64,000 nucleotides of DNA from Caenicola sp034331105. GTDB taxonomy: Bacteria > Synergistota > Synergistia > Synergistales > Synergistaceae. The translations under genes and the position numbers were made by a program. Of the stretch, positions 35,349 through 43,986 are shown piece by piece. The notes below the pieces were generated by a model. That model was not told where the DNA came from. It did no database searches and worked only from the letters and a program-made list of their open reading frames with translations. Each line of letters starts with the position of its first letter. The first letter of the stretch is position 1. The DNA lies in contig JAXQGB010000015.1 in assembly GCA_034331105.1 (NCBI GenBank), positions 1 through 64,000 on the forward strand, in the 5' to 3' direction.

Positions 35349-37103
35349 ATGTTTGACAGCAATTACACCCTGACGGTTTTTTTGGTTCTTTTTGTCGCCG
35401 TTATCTGTATTTTTATACAGAAATTTTTTAAAAAATACCTTGAGAGCGATCAGTATTATTATCTCAAGGACATTACATTGGTTGCTGCCTGGGCTCTTTG
35501 TGGCATCTGGGCACCTGACAGGCCTCTCAAGATAACGATCGCCGCAGGTGTCGCAGCTGCTTGCGTAGGATTCTGCCAAAAGGTGACCAGAGGCAAAAAC
35601 CTCAGGTTCCTATATTTCATTGTAGGTCTAGGCTTTTCGCTTTTTGGGCCGAGAATAGCTTTCATTGAGTTTTCCCAGGGAGAATACTACTACCTTTCAT
35701 ACTTTGCATCTATCGCAATAAGCACACTCTGGATCGGCATATTTCCTATCTTCTTTCAGGAGATCGATGAGATACCCGGCATGTGCGGTCTGCTTCTCAC
35801 GGTCAGCTGGACGCTTGTCTCCATAGTTATAATGCTCTCATCTCAAAACCTGCGAGAAGCTGTTCAGCTATGCATAATAGGCATGGTGCTGATAATCGTC
35901 TTCTGGAGCAGGCATATTCACGCTTACAGAAGGCTGACAGAACCTCTCACCGCACTTTGGGGAACTCTCTTCGCAGGGCTTTCTATCTTTGGAGTCAGCA
36001 AGGGTGTCGCATTTTATACCCTTGCTGTACTGCCGCTTGGACTCTTCATGCTTCCTCTGATAGAGACGTCTATAAGCGTAGTAAGCGCAGCCTTCTCGCC
36101 TAAACCAACAGGCAACCTGATCCTATACAGGAAACTTCTGAGCAAAGGAATGGATCATGCTACATCAGTCCATACCGTAGTAATGATCTGCGCCCTGATC
36201 GGCTGCATTGCAGCTTTTTTACAAACAGGTGCCGCCAGCTTTCTGATCCTGATGGCTGCAGCTGTTGCTCTGTTCACTGTGACATGGATCTTTTTCAGAT
36301 ATGCTGCACGATCAGACCAAAATCAATACAGAAAGCCGGGACTGTGGGGGGTCAGCGTCGACAACATATCTCTAAATTACGCTCTTACTCAGGTACAGCA
36401 CTGGATAAACAAGGGGACAGACCATTGCATGATCGTGACCCCCGATGCGTTGGCTGCATTAAGAAGCAGAACTGACGCAAGATACAGAAGAATAGTACGG
36501 AACGCAGCCCTCGTCCTGCCTGACGGAGCCGGACTTATTGCAGCACTGAAACTCCTGCATACGCCTATCCAGGAAAGGATCCCCGGAGTTGAATTTACAG
36601 AGCATATATGTAAAAGGGCATCCTACGAAGGGTGGGGGATCTGGCTGCTCGGAGGCGCTCCCGAAATCGCTGAGACAGCTGCTCAAAAACTCGCTGAAAA
36701 ATATCCCGGCCTTATCATTTCCGGCACGAGGAACGGATACTTCAAAGACGAAGAGACAGATGAAATTTGCAAAAATATCCGGGAAAGCGGTGCCAGGATC
36801 CTTTTCGTTGGTTTGGGTGTTCCCAAACAGGAATACTGGCTTGAAGAAAACCTTGAGAAATCAGGTGCAAATGTAGGCATGGGAATTGGCGGAACTATGG
36901 ATGTGATCTCAGGAAAATTGGCAAGAGCGCCAATAATATGGCAGAAACTCTGCCTCGAATGGCTCTACCGTACCATACAGGAACCCTGGAGATGGCGGAG
37001 AATACTCAAGCTGCCGGTCTTTGCTTTTTATGTCATACTGACTGCCCTTCATATCGACAACTTCAATCCTGACCAAACCAATGAAGATCCGGAGACAGTT
37101 TAA
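35349..37103 (+). CDS. Membrane domain fused to WecG/TagA/CpsF glycosyltransferase
   Basis: The first 320 residues form about nine or ten membrane helices laid out like MraY/WecA phosphoglycosyltransferases, including the position where those enzymes have the N-x-x-N-x-x-D-G-x-DGL loop. Here it reads FFQEIDEIPGMCGLL, and no DD motif is visible, so this half is probably not catalytic. The C-terminal 240 residues are a GT26-type glycosyltransferase (TPDALAAL, LPDGAGLIAAL, ERIPGVEF, LGVPKQEYW, GVGGT-type GIGGTMD). A role in making an envelope polysaccharide or teichoic-like linkage unit is inferred. Confidence 0.88.
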   Translation: MFDSNYTLTVFLVLFVAVICIFIQKFFKKYLESDQYYYLKDITLVAAWALCGIWAPDRPLKITIAAGVAAACVGFCQKVTRGKNLRFLYFIVGLGFSLFGPRIAFIEFSQGEYYYLSYFASIAISTLWIGIFPIFFQEIDEIPGMCGLLLTVSWTLVSIVIMLSSQNLREAVQLCIIGMVLIIVFWSRHIHAYRRLTEPLTALWGTLFAGLSIFGVSKGVAFYTLAVLPLGLFMLPLIETSISVVSAAFSPKPTGNLILYRKLLSKGMDHATSVHTVVMICALIGCIAAFLQTGAASFLILMAAAVALFTVTWIFFRYAARSDQNQYRKPGLWGVSVDNISLNYALTQVQHWINKGTDHCMIVTPDALAALRSRTDARYRRIVRNAALVLPDGAGLIAALKLLHTPIQERIPGVEFTEHICKRASYEGWGIWLLGGAPEIAETAAQKLAEKYPGLIISGTRNGYFKDEETDEICKNIRESGARILFVGLGVPKQEYWLEENLEKSGANVGMGIGGTMDVISGKLARAPIIWQKLCLEWLYRTIQEPWRWRRILKLPVFAFYVILTALHIDNFNPDQTNEDPETV

Positions 37104-37243
37104 TGGCTCACTGTGCTAATTGAACTTATAATGAATATTTCTTTGCTTTCATACGTATTTTTATCTGGCGCTTATAATAATATCGTTGTATACTTTGTGT
37201 TTAATCAAACAAATAACGTCTTTATCGAAAGGAAGATATTTTT

Positions 37244-37555
37244 ATGAAAATGGACAAACTTTTGAAGCAGGCACAGCGTATGCAGGCTGAAATGGCCATA
37301 GCCCAGGAGCAGCTTGCCGGCACTGTGGTCGAGGGAGTCTCCGGAGGCGGCATGGTCAAGGCAAAAGTGAACGGACACGGAGACGTTCTCTCTCTTTCCA
37401 TCTCCCCTGAGGTCGTTGATCCAAAAGATGTTGAAATGCTTGAAGACCTGATCATATCAGCAATAAAAGAAGCGCTTAAGCAGAGCAAAGAAATGGCGAA
37501 CAGCAAAATGAATTCTATTACCGGGGGAATGGGCGGATTTCCCGGTCTGATGTAA
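37244..37555 (+). CDS. ebfC: YbaB/EbfC nucleoid-associated protein
   Basis: A 103-residue small DNA-binding protein of the YbaB family: an N-terminal amphipathic helix rich in Q and M, a central GGG-MVKA-VNG-G segment, and a glycine-rich C-terminus. It sits directly before recR, the usual ybaB-recR arrangement. GAAAGGAAG precedes the ATG. Confidence 0.93.
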   Translation: MKMDKLLKQAQRMQAEMAIAQEQLAGTVVEGVSGGGMVKAKVNGHGDVLSLSISPEVVDPKDVEMLEDLIISAIKEALKQSKEMANSKMNSITGGMGGFPGLM

Positions 37556-37562
37556 TTAAAGC

Positions 37563-38177
37563 ATGTCAGCCACTTCACTGCCCGGCTCAGTATATAAACT
37601 TATAAAACTTTGGAGCAAGTTACCTGGCGTAGGTGAAAAAACTGCCCGGCGCATGGTATTTTTTATTTTAAAACAGGATAGCAGCTGGGTAACTGAGTTT
37701 ATCGGCACCATAAAACAGGTCAAGGAAGAGACTCACCACTGCAGCGAATGCGGCAACATAACAGACATTGAACCATGTTCCATCTGCAGGGACAAAATGA
37801 GGAACCGTAAAATAATTTGTGTTGTAGAAAGCGACGAAGACTGTATCTCAATAGAGCAGGCAGGAATATTCAACGGACTTTATCATGTTCTTGGGGGTCA
37901 GGTTTCACCGCTTGACGAGCAGGACATTCCTGAAGAGAGCATCGCGATGCTAAGGGAAAGGATCTGCGACTTAAAGATCGAGGAAATCGTACTAGCAACT
38001 GCACCCAGGATAGAGGGAGACCTTACCGCTTTTGCTATCCAGGAAGCGCTTGAGGGAATACCCGTTAAGATTTCAAGGCTCTCATACGGCCTGCCCGTAG
38101 GAGGAAGTATAGGCTATGCAGACAGAGTAACCTTGCACATGGCTATGGAATCAAGAAAGGAGATGCCGGGAAAATAA
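37563..38177 (+). CDS. recR: Recombination mediator RecR
   Basis: RecR works with RecO/RecF in loading RecA at gaps. The helix-hairpin-helix LPGVGEKTARRMVF (about residue 20), a Cys4 zinc finger (CSECGNITDIEPCSIC, about 60-75) and the Toprim domain (VVESDEDCISIE, about 86) are all present, followed by the C-terminal Walker-B-like region. Length is 204. Confidence 0.96.
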   Translation: MSATSLPGSVYKLIKLWSKLPGVGEKTARRMVFFILKQDSSWVTEFIGTIKQVKEETHHCSECGNITDIEPCSICRDKMRNRKIICVVESDEDCISIEQAGIFNGLYHVLGGQVSPLDEQDIPEESIAMLRERICDLKIEEIVLATAPRIEGDLTAFAIQEALEGIPVKISRLSYGLPVGGSIGYADRVTLHMAMESRKEMPGK

Positions 38178-38248
38178 TATCCAGAGAGAACCACACAAAC
38201 CAGGAAATCCAACAGAACACAAAAAATAATATGAAAGGAGATCACAAA

Positions 38249-39412
38249 ATGTCGTCCGGATCCGGTCTTTCAGTGGTTATGAGAAGGTTGGTAAGAGCAG
38301 TGATGATCTTTATATGCGCCGCTGCCGGTTATCAGATATCAAAGATAGCCATAGAGCAGAACTGGTGGCCCTCTGTTACACTGCTTCACCCAATAGCAAC
38401 GACCGTATTTATTATTATTGTTTCAGCATGTTTCGGCTTTATCCTTGCACCCTTATTCTGGTTAAGCGTAAGCAAATTCGCACAGTTCACAGAATACAAA
38501 CTCCAGAATACTAGTGTGCCGGAACTTACAGTTAGCCTGCTTGGCCTGATACTGGGGCTCTTGCTTGCCAACCTCATTGCTATGCCTATGTCAAGAATTC
38601 CCGGAGGGATAGGGGTATACATTGCGGTACTCCTGAACGTTGCGCTCGGCTACATGGGCCTCCGTTTCTTCGCAAAGAGAAAAGATGACATATGGAGTGT
38701 AATAACAAATATTGGTGATATCAAGCTTCGGCTTCCTAAACGCAAAAAGAAAAACGAAAACGGAGAAGATGGAAAAGAGACCGATCTTGAAGTTGCACCT
38801 GAGTTTTTCTACTCTATTCCTAAAATACTCGATACAAGCGCCATAATTGACGGCAGGATACTCGACGTTGCACAGAGCGGCTTCATTGAGGGCACTATCG
38901 TACTGCCCAGGTTCATACTCGCAGAGCTTCAGGGGGTAGCAGATTCGACAGATCCTCTCAGAAGGACACGTGGAAGGCGCGGACTTGCAGTTGTGACTGA
39001 ACTTCAGAAGATCAGGACCTTGAACATCGAGATCCCCGAGACTACCCTCAAGGACCTTGAAAGGGAAAAAGTGGATGAAGCCCTGGTTGTGCTTGCGCGC
39101 CAGCTCAACGGAAAAGTCATAACGACAGATTACAACCTCAACCAGATCGCCCAGATCGAAGGAGTATCTGTACTTAACGTAAACGACCTGGCTAACTCGC
39201 TTAAGCCTATGCTGCTTCCCGGAGAGAACGTTGAGATCGACATAATACGTGTTGGAAAAGAGGCCCATCAGGGCGTCGGCTACCTAGATGACGGGACTAT
39301 GCTGGTTGTTGAAGATGGTTACAAACGCATTGGAGAAAGAGTCAAAGTAACTGTCACTTCAATGCTCCAGACGTCGGCCGGAAGAATGGTCTTCGGAAGA
39401 ATACGTCCTTAA
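38249..39412 (+). CDS. Membrane-anchored PIN-TRAM protein (YacL family)
   Basis: The N-terminal 140 residues hold about four membrane helices. A charged linker (KRKKKNENGEDGKET) leads to a PIN ribonuclease-like domain starting at LDTSAIIDGRILD, with acidic residues at LAELQGVAD and TTDYNLNQIA. The C-terminal TRAM domain, a likely RNA-binding fold, ends the protein. The YacL family is widespread; its RNA target is unknown. The ATG at 38249 with AAAGGAG upstream is preferred over the ATG at 38231. Confidence 0.92.
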   Translation: MSSGSGLSVVMRRLVRAVMIFICAAAGYQISKIAIEQNWWPSVTLLHPIATTVFIIIVSACFGFILAPLFWLSVSKFAQFTEYKLQNTSVPELTVSLLGLILGLLLANLIAMPMSRIPGGIGVYIAVLLNVALGYMGLRFFAKRKDDIWSVITNIGDIKLRLPKRKKKNENGEDGKETDLEVAPEFFYSIPKILDTSAIIDGRILDVAQSGFIEGTIVLPRFILAELQGVADSTDPLRRTRGRRGLAVVTELQKIRTLNIEIPETTLKDLEREKVDEALVVLARQLNGKVITTDYNLNQIAQIEGVSVLNVNDLANSLKPMLLPGENVEIDIIRVGKEAHQGVGYLDDGTMLVVEDGYKRIGERVKVTVTSMLQTSAGRMVFGRIRP

Positions 39413-39413
39413 A

Positions 39414-40583
39414 ATGAACAAAGATACCTGGTCCTTCATAATAGTAGCAGGGGGGACAGGAACCCGCCTTGGCGGAATTCCGAAGCAGTTCAGGCTTCTT
39501 GATGGACGTCACGTCTGGAAATGGTCTGCTATCATTGCAGAAGAATTATATAAGGACGGGATGGTAGATGAACTGGTAATTGTCGTTCCTGAGGAGCGTC
39601 TGGCAGAGGTGAAAGGTCAGTGTGACCTGAAGATCCCTACACGTCTTGCCGCCGGAGGAACAACAAGATCTCAGTCAGTAATGAACGGATTAAAGAATTC
39701 ATGCGGGTCTCACGTGCTGGTGCACGATGCGGCCCGCCCTTTTATAACAAGGGAGCTTTGCCTTGAACTGATAAAAAACACGGCTGTCCACGGAGCTTCT
39801 ATTCCTCTTATCGGATCCAGCGATTCACTCAAAAGGCTGAATTCCGGAAAGATGACCTGTGTAAACAGAAAAGAATTCCTCAGGACCCAAACTCCTCAGG
39901 CATTTGAAAAATTACCTCTTATAGATGCGATCAGATCATTTGGCTTTGAAGGCACTGATGAAGCAGAAGCATGGATAGCTTCAGGAAGGGATATCTTCCC
40001 CTCGGAAGGACCGGAGTCAAACTTTAAGATCACAACTAAATTTGACTGGGAGGTCGCGTCATATATGACCGGAGGCAGAAAGATACAAAGAACAGGACAT
40101 GGTTTCGACATCCATCAGCTTGTGAAAGGCAGAAAACTCATACTTGCCGGGGTCGAAATAGAAAATGCCGAGTTCGGCCTTCTTGGCCATTCTGATGCTG
40201 ATATTGTCCTGCATACTGTAATGGACGCAATACTCGGAGCTGCCGGCCTTCCGGATATCGGAACACTCTTTCCGGCGTCAGACGCAAAATGGAAAGACGC
40301 GGACAGCAGGAAACTTCTTAATACCGTGATAAGCAAAGTTCGCTCAGAGGGATGGAATATAGACTGGGTGGATGTTACATTACAGGCGCAGTCTCCTAAG
40401 CTGGGATACCTGATCCCAAACTTCATTTCAAGCGTTGTATCTTTTATTGCTGAGAATGAGAACGAAACAAATTTCAATATGAAGGTAAAGTCCGGAGAAG
40501 GCTGCGGTACTGTGGGGCGCAATGAATGTATGGTATGCCATGGAGTGGCGACCCTTTCAAAGTACGATTGGAATCAAGGCTGA
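39414..40583 (+). CDS. ispDF: Bifunctional IspD-IspF of the MEP pathway
   Basis: The N-terminal half (residues 1 to about 220) is the CDP-ME synthase IspD, with VAGGTGTRLGG and the VHDAARPF motif. The C-terminal half (about 225-389) is the MEcPP synthase IspF, with GHGFDIHQL, GHSDADIVLHT and the GCGTVGRNE end. Fused IspDF occurs in several bacterial groups. It starts 1 bp after the PIN-TRAM gene. With ispH at 5688-6521, three MEP steps are in this window. Confidence 0.96.
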   Translation: MNKDTWSFIIVAGGTGTRLGGIPKQFRLLDGRHVWKWSAIIAEELYKDGMVDELVIVVPEERLAEVKGQCDLKIPTRLAAGGTTRSQSVMNGLKNSCGSHVLVHDAARPFITRELCLELIKNTAVHGASIPLIGSSDSLKRLNSGKMTCVNRKEFLRTQTPQAFEKLPLIDAIRSFGFEGTDEAEAWIASGRDIFPSEGPESNFKITTKFDWEVASYMTGGRKIQRTGHGFDIHQLVKGRKLILAGVEIENAEFGLLGHSDADIVLHTVMDAILGAAGLPDIGTLFPASDAKWKDADSRKLLNTVISKVRSEGWNIDWVDVTLQAQSPKLGYLIPNFISSVVSFIAENENETNFNMKVKSGEGCGTVGRNECMVCHGVATLSKYDWNQG

Positions 40584-40644
40584 ACAGGGACTTGAAAAGA
40601 TCTGAGATCAGCCGGAACATATATTATCAAACGGAGGCATCGAT

Positions 40645-42132
40645 ATGACAAAAAAGAGATCTGAAGATAAGTTCGTTGAATACAGGGGCTTCACATTTGA
40701 CGACGTACTGCTCGTTCCGGGATACAGCGAAGTTGTCCCTGCCCAGGTAGACGTATCTACAATGCTTACGCCACAGATATCCCTTAATATACCCATTTGC
40801 AGCGCTGCAATGGATACTGTTACAGAGGGCAGGCTGGCTATAGCGCTTGCTCGTGAGGGAGGGATCGGCATACTTCACAGGAACCTGCCGATCGAAAATC
40901 AAGCTGTTGAAGTTGACAAGGTCAAAAGGTCTGAAGCAGGCGTCATAGTTGACCCCTTCTACCGCCATCCGGAAGATATGGTCAGGGAAGCTGTTGCGCT
41001 GATGGAGCACTATCACATCTCGGGAGTGCCTGTAGTAGACAAGGATATAAGGCTTGTCGGGATAATAACAAACAGGGACCTCAGGTTCGTCACAAATCTT
41101 GACCAGCCAATATCCAACGTTATGACGAAAGAAAATCTGATAACAGCCCCTATGGGGACCACTCTGGAAGACGCAAAAACAATACTTATGGGAACCAAGG
41201 TAGAAAAACTGCCCATTGTTGATAAAGACGGAAAACTCAAAGGACTCATCACGATCAAAGACATTCTGAAGGCAAGGGCATTCCCCAATGCAACAAAAGA
41301 CTCAAGAGGCCGCCTTCGTGTAGGAGCAGCCATCGGTGTCGGCACAGATGCCTTTGACAGGGCAGAAGCTCTTGTCAAGGCCGGGGTAGACACAGTAGTT
41401 GTCGATACAGCCCACGGACACTCAAAAATGGTCATCGACACTGTTGCCAGGCTCAGAAAACTCTATCCCGACCTGCCGCTTATCGCCGGCAACATCGCGA
41501 CCGCAGGTGCAGCAGAAGCCCTCATGGATGCCGGAGCTGACGCAGTAAAGATAGGAATAGGCCCGGGATCTATTTGCACGACCAGGATCGTTGCAGGAAT
41601 AGGCGTGCCGCAGGTCGCAGCTGTCATGAACGTAGCCGATGTCGTTCATAAGAGGGGCAAAATGGCCATCGCAGACGGAGGCATAAGGTATTCGGGAGAC
41701 ATAGTAAAGGCGCTTGCTGCCGGAGCTGACGTCGTTATGATCGGATCCCTCTTTGCAGGTACAGAAGAAAGCCCCGGAGAAGCTGTAATATACAGGGGCC
41801 GCTCATTCAAGAGCTACAGAGGAATGGGGTCGCTGGGAGCAATGAAGGGCGGCTGCAGCAAGGACAGGTACTTCCAGGAAGGCACTACTGAAGACAAACT
41901 TGTACCGGAAGGCATAGAGGGAATGGTCGCACACAAAGGATCCATATCGGGAGTCGTCTATCAGATGGTTGGCGGTATCCGCTCGGGAATGGGCTACGTG
42001 GGAGCACCCGACATCCGTGCGCTTCACGAAGAATCAAGGTTTGTTCAGGTGACCGCTGCATCAATGAAGGAAAGCCATCCTCATGACATAGTCATAACAA
42101 AAGAAGCCCCTAACTACTGGGCGGATGAATGA
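40645..42132 (+). CDS. guaB: Inosine-5'-monophosphate dehydrogenase
   Basis: GuaB oxidises IMP to XMP, the committed step to GMP. The barrel carries two CBS domains inserted at about residues 95-215. The active-site loop GPGSICTTRIVAG, with the catalytic Cys, lies near residue 308, and DGGIRYSGDI and the EGIEGMV flap follow. Length is 495. ACGGAGG precedes the ATG. Confidence 0.97.
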   Translation: MTKKRSEDKFVEYRGFTFDDVLLVPGYSEVVPAQVDVSTMLTPQISLNIPICSAAMDTVTEGRLAIALAREGGIGILHRNLPIENQAVEVDKVKRSEAGVIVDPFYRHPEDMVREAVALMEHYHISGVPVVDKDIRLVGIITNRDLRFVTNLDQPISNVMTKENLITAPMGTTLEDAKTILMGTKVEKLPIVDKDGKLKGLITIKDILKARAFPNATKDSRGRLRVGAAIGVGTDAFDRAEALVKAGVDTVVVDTAHGHSKMVIDTVARLRKLYPDLPLIAGNIATAGAAEALMDAGADAVKIGIGPGSICTTRIVAGIGVPQVAAVMNVADVVHKRGKMAIADGGIRYSGDIVKALAAGADVVMIGSLFAGTEESPGEAVIYRGRSFKSYRGMGSLGAMKGGCSKDRYFQEGTTEDKLVPEGIEGMVAHKGSISGVVYQMVGGIRSGMGYVGAPDIRALHEESRFVQVTAASMKESHPHDIVITKEAPNYWADE

Positions 42133-42193
42133 TAGAAAAATTAGATAAAAAGCAACAAGCTGATCGATAAGGGCCGGTAGAATAAATTACAGA

Positions 42194-42242
42194 ATGAGGC
42201 GGGAGAACGCTCTTTTTAGGAGCCCCTGCCTCATATTTTTTA
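42194..42242 (+). terminator. Terminator after guaB
   Basis: ATGAGGC and GCCTCAT (with inner GGG/CCC pairing) form a hairpin followed by ATTTTTT. Confidence 0.8.
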
Positions 42243-42280
42243 AAATAGAATTTATTATTGATATGCCTTTTAAGTCGATT

Positions 42281-42291
42281 TGTTATATAAT
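42281..42291 (+). promoter_or_regulatory. Candidate extended -10 promoter for the yedE leader
   Basis: TGTTATATAAT contains an extended -10 (TG-N-TATATA or TATAAT). No good -35 is spaced correctly; TTGATA at 42258 is too far. It would start a leader transcript near 42297. Confidence 0.4.
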
Positions 42292-42352
42292 GTTTGGCGT
42301 GCTTAATGCGCTCCACATACAATTCATCTTACCTTTGGAAGGAGGCAACGCG

Positions 42353-42460
42353 ATGGCGTGATTTAGAAGTTACGGGTCCATGTACTGGACCTTCCGCTCT
42401 TCGTTGTCTTTTCCCAATAGAGTGACAGTTGAGGAATATCCTTTCAGCCCTTTTCATTGA
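42353..42460 (+). CDS. Leader ORF with in-frame UGA at codon 3 (candidate selenocysteine leader peptide)
   Basis: AAGGAGG (42339-42345) stands 7 bases before ATG-GCG-TGA, an unusually good ribosome-binding site for a two-codon ORF. Reading UGA (42359-42361) as selenocysteine, the frame continues to a stop at 42458-42460 and gives a 35-residue peptide. The hairpin at 42366-42402 meets the bacterial SECIS pattern. The peptide itself resembles nothing I know. The gene downstream is a putative selenium transporter, so a sensing role is inferred. If UGA is a plain stop, this is a two-codon minigene. Confidence 0.5.
42366..42402 (+). promoter_or_regulatory. SECIS-like hairpin after the leader UGA
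   Basis: The upper stem GGTCCA/TGGACC (42375-42380 / 42386-42391) closes a 5-base loop TGTAC. Below it are CG/CG and GAAG/CTTC (42366-42369 / 42399-42402) with small internal loops. The loop begins 19 nt after the UGA and has G in its first two bases, both of which fit the published bacterial SECIS consensus. No energy calculation was done. Confidence 0.5.
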
Positions 42461-42547
42461 TATTCTCTTTGATCTCCCTATTTGAACTGACAGCGATAAA
42501 TGAAATAGTTGCATCAATAACTCTGACGTTCAAAATTTAAGGAGGTC
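42431..42547 (+). promoter_or_regulatory. Leader hairpins, one sequestering the yedE ribosome-binding site
   Basis: Hairpin A pairs GAGGAATATC (42431-42440) with GATATTCTC (42459-42467), with one bulge, spanning the end of the leader ORF. Hairpin B pairs GATCTCC (42471-42477) with GGAGGTC (42541-42547, the yedE ribosome-binding site; one G-T pair) and TTTGAAC (42481-42487) with GTTCAAA (42528-42534). Hairpin B would block yedE translation. Confidence 0.5.
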
Positions 42548-42551
42548 AATC

Positions 42552-43634
42552 ATGAATCGTTTGTTAATGTCAAAAAACGGTCCTGCTCTGGCAGGAACGA
42601 TAATTGGTGTTATTGCAGCCTTGCTTGTCAAATTCGGCAACCCCGGAAACATGGGTGTCTGTGTTGCCTGTTTTACTCGTGATGTAGCAGGTGCCCTGGG
42701 ACTTCACCGCGCTGGGGTCGTCCAGTACCTGCGCCCTGAACTTGCCGGGTTTATCCTCGGATCTTTTGGGTCAGCACTCTTATACCGTGAGTATCGCCCA
42801 AGGGGAGGTTCTTCTCCAATGATCCGCTTCGGCCTGGGCTTCTTTGCCATGGTCGGGGCTCTGGTTTTCCTGGGTTGTCCCTGGCGTGCCTATCTCAGGC
42901 TTGCAGGAGGCGACCTTACAGCTATTGCCGGGATAGCAGGACTTACAACAGGGATCGCGATAGGGATAATGTTCCTTTACAGGGGATTCAGCCTCGGAGC
43001 CGCACGCCAGAATCCTAAGGCTGCCGGATATTTCATGCCGTTGCTGGCGATAGCTCTTCTCGCACTCCTTGTCATCAAACCGCTCTTTGGAGCAGAGGGT
43101 ACAGGACCGATATTTTTCTCTGAAAAAGGTCCCGGATCGATGCACGCACCCCTGATAATATCCCTTGCAGCAGGACTCCTGGTAGGGTGGCTTGCCCAAA
43201 GAAGCCGCTTCTGCACAGTCGGAGCTATACGTGACCTTATAATGCTCAAGGATACGCACCTTTTTAAAGGTATCGTATGCTTTATCGTCGCAGCTTTCCT
43301 TACTAACTTGTCGCTTGGACTCTTCAAGCCCGGCATGGAGGGACAGCCGATAGCCCACACAATGCACCTTTGGAATTTTCTTGGAATGGCACTGTCAGGT
43401 CTTGCCTTTACATTGGCCGGTGGCTGCCCGGGACGTATGTTCATAATGTCAGGCGAGGGTGATTCAGACGCCGGCGTATTCATAATGGGTATGCTTGTCG
43501 GAGCAGGGTTTGCTCACAATTTCAGCCTTGCAAGCTCAGGTGCAGGAGTAGGAGCATACGGTATCCCGGCAACAATAGCCGGACTTGTTTTCTGTTTTGC
43601 TGTAGGCACATTATTTATGAACAGGGTAGATTAG
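42552..43634 (+). CDS. yedE: YedE-family putative selenium transporter
   Basis: This is a membrane protein of 360 residues with about nine or ten helices, built as two repeats of the YeeE/YedE fold. Conserved cysteine/glycine segments are GNMGVCVACFTRD (about residue 33), FLGCPWRAYLRL (about 100), RSRFCTVGAIRD (about 220) and GGCPGRMF (about 293). The selenium-linked branch of this family is found with selenium metabolism genes, and its role as a selenium importer is a proposal from co-occurrence. Its ribosome-binding site GGAGGTC is part of a leader hairpin. tusA-like follows after 13 bp. Confidence 0.88.
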   Translation: MNRLLMSKNGPALAGTIIGVIAALLVKFGNPGNMGVCVACFTRDVAGALGLHRAGVVQYLRPELAGFILGSFGSALLYREYRPRGGSSPMIRFGLGFFAMVGALVFLGCPWRAYLRLAGGDLTAIAGIAGLTTGIAIGIMFLYRGFSLGAARQNPKAAGYFMPLLAIALLALLVIKPLFGAEGTGPIFFSEKGPGSMHAPLIISLAAGLLVGWLAQRSRFCTVGAIRDLIMLKDTHLFKGIVCFIVAAFLTNLSLGLFKPGMEGQPIAHTMHLWNFLGMALSGLAFTLAGGCPGRMFIMSGEGDSDAGVFIMGMLVGAGFAHNFSLASSGAGVGAYGIPATIAGLVFCFAVGTLFMNRVD

Positions 43635-43647
43635 GAGGCCTGAAACC

Positions 43648-43863
43648 ATGGAGACAAAAACAGTGGATGCACGCGGACTATCATGCCCGCAGCCGGTCGT
43701 AGAAACAAAAAAAGTACTCGACAAGCTCAGCGGAGGAAGGGTAGAAGTCCTTGTTGACACAGTAACATCAAGGGAAAATGTCCTGAGGTTCGGAAGAAAC
43801 GCCGGTTGGCAGGGATCTTTCGAAGAGTCAGACGCATCATTTAAAGTGATCCTGGAAAAATAG
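43648..43863 (+). CDS. TusA/SirA-like sulfurtransferase (selenium-associated)
   Basis: A 71-residue TusA-like protein with the hallmark DARGLSCPQPVVETKK near the N-terminus, holding the conserved Cys-Pro that carries a persulfide (or selenide). It corresponds to the N-terminal domain of YedF, the usual partner of selenium-type YedE; the C-terminal YedF domain is absent. Partnership with YedE in handling reduced selenium or sulfur is inferred from adjacency. Confidence 0.88.
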   Translation: METKTVDARGLSCPQPVVETKKVLDKLSGGRVEVLVDTVTSRENVLRFGRNAGWQGSFEESDASFKVILEK

Positions 43864-43874
43864 GGAATTTTAGG

Positions 43875-43906
43875 ACGCTTCCTTGACACGGAAGAGGTCA
43901 GAAGTT
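43875..43906 (+). pseudogene. tRNA-Val fragment (anticodon arm to T-arm), 32-bp exact repeat
   Basis: A 32-base block (43875-43906) is identical to 44009-44040 inside the intact tRNA-Val. It covers the anticodon stem-loop to the first part of the T-arm. The rest of the tRNA is missing. It is a remnant of a tandem tRNA copy or one side of an attachment-site duplication. Confidence 0.8.
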
Positions 43907-43946
43907 TCAAGGCGGAAAGGTAAGTGCTCCAAAACCTGATAAACTA

Positions 43947-43975
43947 TTGACAGGACGTACATTAGCTAGTAAAAT
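43947..43975 (+). promoter_or_regulatory. Promoter of tRNA-Val
   Basis: Consensus TTGACA (43947-43952) and TAAAAT (43970-43975) with a 17-bp spacer. The tRNA begins 11 bp after the -10 box. Confidence 0.8.
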
Positions 43976-43986
43976 CTCATCTCGTT

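Noticed and set aside
42329..42517. 62-codon minus-strand ORF across the yedE leader
   Set aside because: No RBS or domain; the plus strand has coherent leader features.
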